From Paulinella micropora (Eukaryota; Cercozoa; Imbricatea; Euglyphida), in the NCBI GenBank assembly GCA_009731375.1, contig BJOX01000359.1, positions 531,974 through 560,634 of the forward strand: 28,661 nucleotides of DNA, given 5' to 3'. Below the pieces are notes generated by a model, which was not told the DNA's origin, did not search any database, and worked only from the letters and a program-made list of their open reading frames with translations. Below, in pieces: positions 26,093 to 28,661 of the stretch (its first letter is position 1; each line of letters opens with the position of its first letter). The translations under genes were made by a program, and so were the position numbers.

Positions 26093-26397
26093 GAACAAGA
26101 AGTATCAGCTCAAGCTAGTAGTAGGCAGATATACGCTTCAACGTCAAAGTACAGTACAGCGCGAGAGAGAGGAAGGAAGACACACATCATATTTGACTCT
26201 CTTTTTGTAACACCCTTCTTCTCTTTCTTGCTTTCTTTCTTTCTTTCTTTTTTTCTTTTTTTTTTTGTGGGCAAAGGCATGTTATTTTTATTTTTATTTC
26301 GTCGCTAGTTTATTTGTTTATTATTATTCTTATTATTTTTTCTTGGGCAAAGACATTTGCACTCCAATCTTCAGCTTTGATCATGAATTTCCCAAAA
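26093..26397. other. Non-coding host DNA, T-rich
   Basis: Pyrimidine-rich (CTTT)n-like stretch at 26220-26270 and TTATTATT stretch at 26310-26342. No gene seen. Confidence 0.4.
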
Positions 26398-26431
26398 ATG
26401 TATGTGTGTATGTGTGGTGTGTGTTGCTTGT

Positions 26432-26473
<42 letters not shown>

Positions 26474-26578
26474 TGTGAGTGTGAGAGAGACAGAGAGCGA
26501 GTGTGTGTGTGTCTGTGTGTGTGTGTGTGGGTAGGTGGGTGTGTGTAGGGGGGGGGGGGGGGGGGGGGNNNNNNNNNN
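26398..26578. repeat. (GT)n microsatellite, G-run and 10-N assembly gap
   Basis: (GT)n with GA interruptions runs from 26402 to 26547, followed by 21 G (26548-26568) and ten N (26569-26578). The gap marks where assembly or sequencing failed in the homopolymer. Confidence 0.95.
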
Positions 26579-27432
26579 AGAAAACAGACAGACAATCTAC
26601 CCAGGAGAAGGCTTGAAAGCAGAAGATGCAGGATCCCGCGCATTGTCAAAGTTGAAGCTACAGATTTGCAAATTTAAAGTGCAACATATGCAGAACCACT
26701 TGACAGCTGTTCGAGGTCGACACCATTTTTAAGGTAAGGAGCAGCCATTCATCAGGAAGAAGGAGACTCAGAACAATAACTAGGAAGGAAAATATGATCA
26801 TGACCATTGACAACCAAGGTATAATGTGCAGATACGTACGCGTATACAGAAATCAATGAAAGCAAAGATGATGCACAAACAGAATAGAAGAGGACTTCGC
26901 GGTATACCAGCTTTCGGAGAGAATCGCTTGAAAGCCTTCTCTCAAACGTATCAAATTGATTGACCCATTCTGCATGTGCCATGTAAAACATGTTAGGATG
27001 CCCGCAAAACCACAGCAAAAGCGTATGTTCGGCCCGACGGGTCACCTATCAGGCTGTGTGGCGACTGTACCTATCAGGCTGTGTGGCGACTGTAGGTGCG
27101 GTCCAAGCAAGTCAAAAACAACCCCAAAACCCGACAGCAAACGCTTCAACGAGCCACCTGGGCGACTCACCACAGAAAACCACGCCCTTCCGAGCCGCAC
27201 CATCAAACACCGAGCCTTCATCAGCGCCCATCCCACGTACCCCATCCACAACCCCCACTTTACCTAAAACCATCTTTACTCCTCAAAACCCACCCTCACC
27301 ACCCCTACTCCAAACCCCACCAGCTTTCTTGCAAGGTTTTTCGCTCCCAACGCTGACTCCCTCCCTCCAGCGTCCAATCACACACCTCTGGCCGCTCCCT
27401 GCCTCCCCCAACGCCCACTCCAGAACTCCCAC
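26579..27432. other. Non-coding host DNA with a 25-bp tandem duplication
   Basis: ACCTATCAGGCTGTGTGGCG plus five more bases occurs twice back to back at 27044-27068 and 27069-27093. From about 27110 to 27420 the plus strand is C/A-rich with few G. No gene is supported. Confidence 0.55.
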
Positions 27433-27997
<565 letters not shown>

Positions 27998-28000
<3 letters not shown>

Positions 28001-28661
28001 CATTTCTTTTTTTTCTTTTCCTTTTTCTTTCTTTCTCTTTCTTTCTCTTTCTTTCTTTCTTTCTTTTCTTTCTTTTTCTTTTTTTCTTTTTTCTTTTTTT
28101 TTCCTTTTTTCTTTTTTTTCTTTTTTTTGTTTTCTTTTTCTTTTTCTTTTTTCTTTTCTTTTTTCTTTTCTCCTTTCTCTTTTCTTTCTCTTTTCTTTCT
28201 CTTTTCTTTCTCTTTTCTTTCTTTTTTCTGTCTTTTTTCTTTCTCTTTTCTTTCTCTTTTTTCTCTCTTTTTTTTCTCTTTTCTTTCTGTTCTTTCTTTT
28301 CTTTCTTTTCTTGTCGTGTGTTTTCTTTTCCTTTCTTTTCCTTTCTTTTCTTTTCCTTTCTTTTCTTCTTTTCTTTTCTTTTTCTTTCCTTCTTGTTCTT
28401 CTTCTTGTTCTTCTTCTTCTTCTTCTTCTTCTTCTTCTTCTTCTTCTTCTTCTTCTTCTTCTTCTTCTTCTTCTTCTTCTTCTTCTTCTTCTTCTTCTTC
28501 TTCTTCTTCTTCTTCTTCTTCTTCTTCTTTTTCTTCTTCTTCTTCTTCTTCTTCTTCTTCTTCTTCTTCTTCTTCTTCTTCTTCTTCTTCTTCTTCTTCT
28601 TCTTCTTCTTCTTCTTCTTCTTCTTCTTCTTCTTCTTCTTCTTCTTCTTCTTCTTCTTCCT
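27998..28661. repeat. Polypyrimidine tract and (CTT)n running off the window
   Basis: About 390 bp of T/C-only mixed repeats (CTTT, CTTTT, TTTTCT) with very few G, then (CTT)n from about 28386 to the last base. One strand is almost purely pyrimidine for more than 600 bp. Confidence 0.95.

Noticed and set aside
26371-26732. Open frames spanning the N gap
   Set aside because: They run through an assembly gap and GT/G repeats, and have no conserved content.

Overview
The window joins two kinds of DNA. Bases 1 to about 15,935 are one end of an integrated Polinton-like virus (PLV/Maverick-type element). The rest is repeat-rich eukaryotic host DNA: long microsatellites, a decayed Ty3/gypsy-type retrotransposon, a small element with direct terminal repeats, and no convincing host gene. 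The integrated element, retrotransposon and microsatellites show that this is a nuclear genome. The host (protist, alga or invertebrate) cannot be named from the sequence.

Viral part. A minus-strand block carries the virion module. In transcription order it holds: a long fibre protein ending in an S74-type chaperone/peptidase domain (12552 to 8962), a two-helix membrane protein, a 119-aa protein of unknown function, the packaging ATPase, a small basic Gly/Lys-rich protein, an adenain/Ulp1-type protease with a very long N-terminal extension, the minor capsid (penton-type) protein, the double-jelly-roll major capsid protein, and a further structural or receptor-binding-like protein (1704 to 457). 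A divergent plus-strand pair at 12612-14083 encodes a charged protein and an rve-family integrase. Two more minus-strand genes and about 500 bp of non-coding DNA lead to a putative terminus near 15935. The left edge cuts a plus-strand gene. The polymerase or helicase side of the element, and its other terminus, lie outside the window.

Several viral genes are broken, mostly by single-base indels: the major capsid has about five disruptions, the fibre four, the 457-1704 gene two, and the minor capsid and two other genes one each. The protease, ATPase and integrase are open. The gypsy element is also frameshifted and there is a 10-N gap, so assembly indels and true decay cannot be separated here.

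The most unusual signal is a family of six roughly 50-63-bp hairpins placed at gene boundaries of the virion module. Their outer stems differ in sequence but stay paired through compensatory changes, inner hairpins are mostly capped by a GNA triloop, and the outer flanks are conserved (GATG...TATC). Four overlap or abut stop codons; two sit at gene starts, one of them containing the protease start codon. A second family of 20-bp palindromes also shows a compensatory pair.

Host part. 15,969-17,475 is a compound microsatellite block. 17,639-18,335 is a small element with identical 178-bp direct repeats and a 14-bp flanking duplication. 19,492-22,713 is the gypsy remnant on the minus strand. 23,676-24,230 is an array of AGTGATnnTCACT quasi-palindromes. 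From 24,463 onward microsatellites dominate, ending in more than 600 bp of almost pure pyrimidine that runs off the window.
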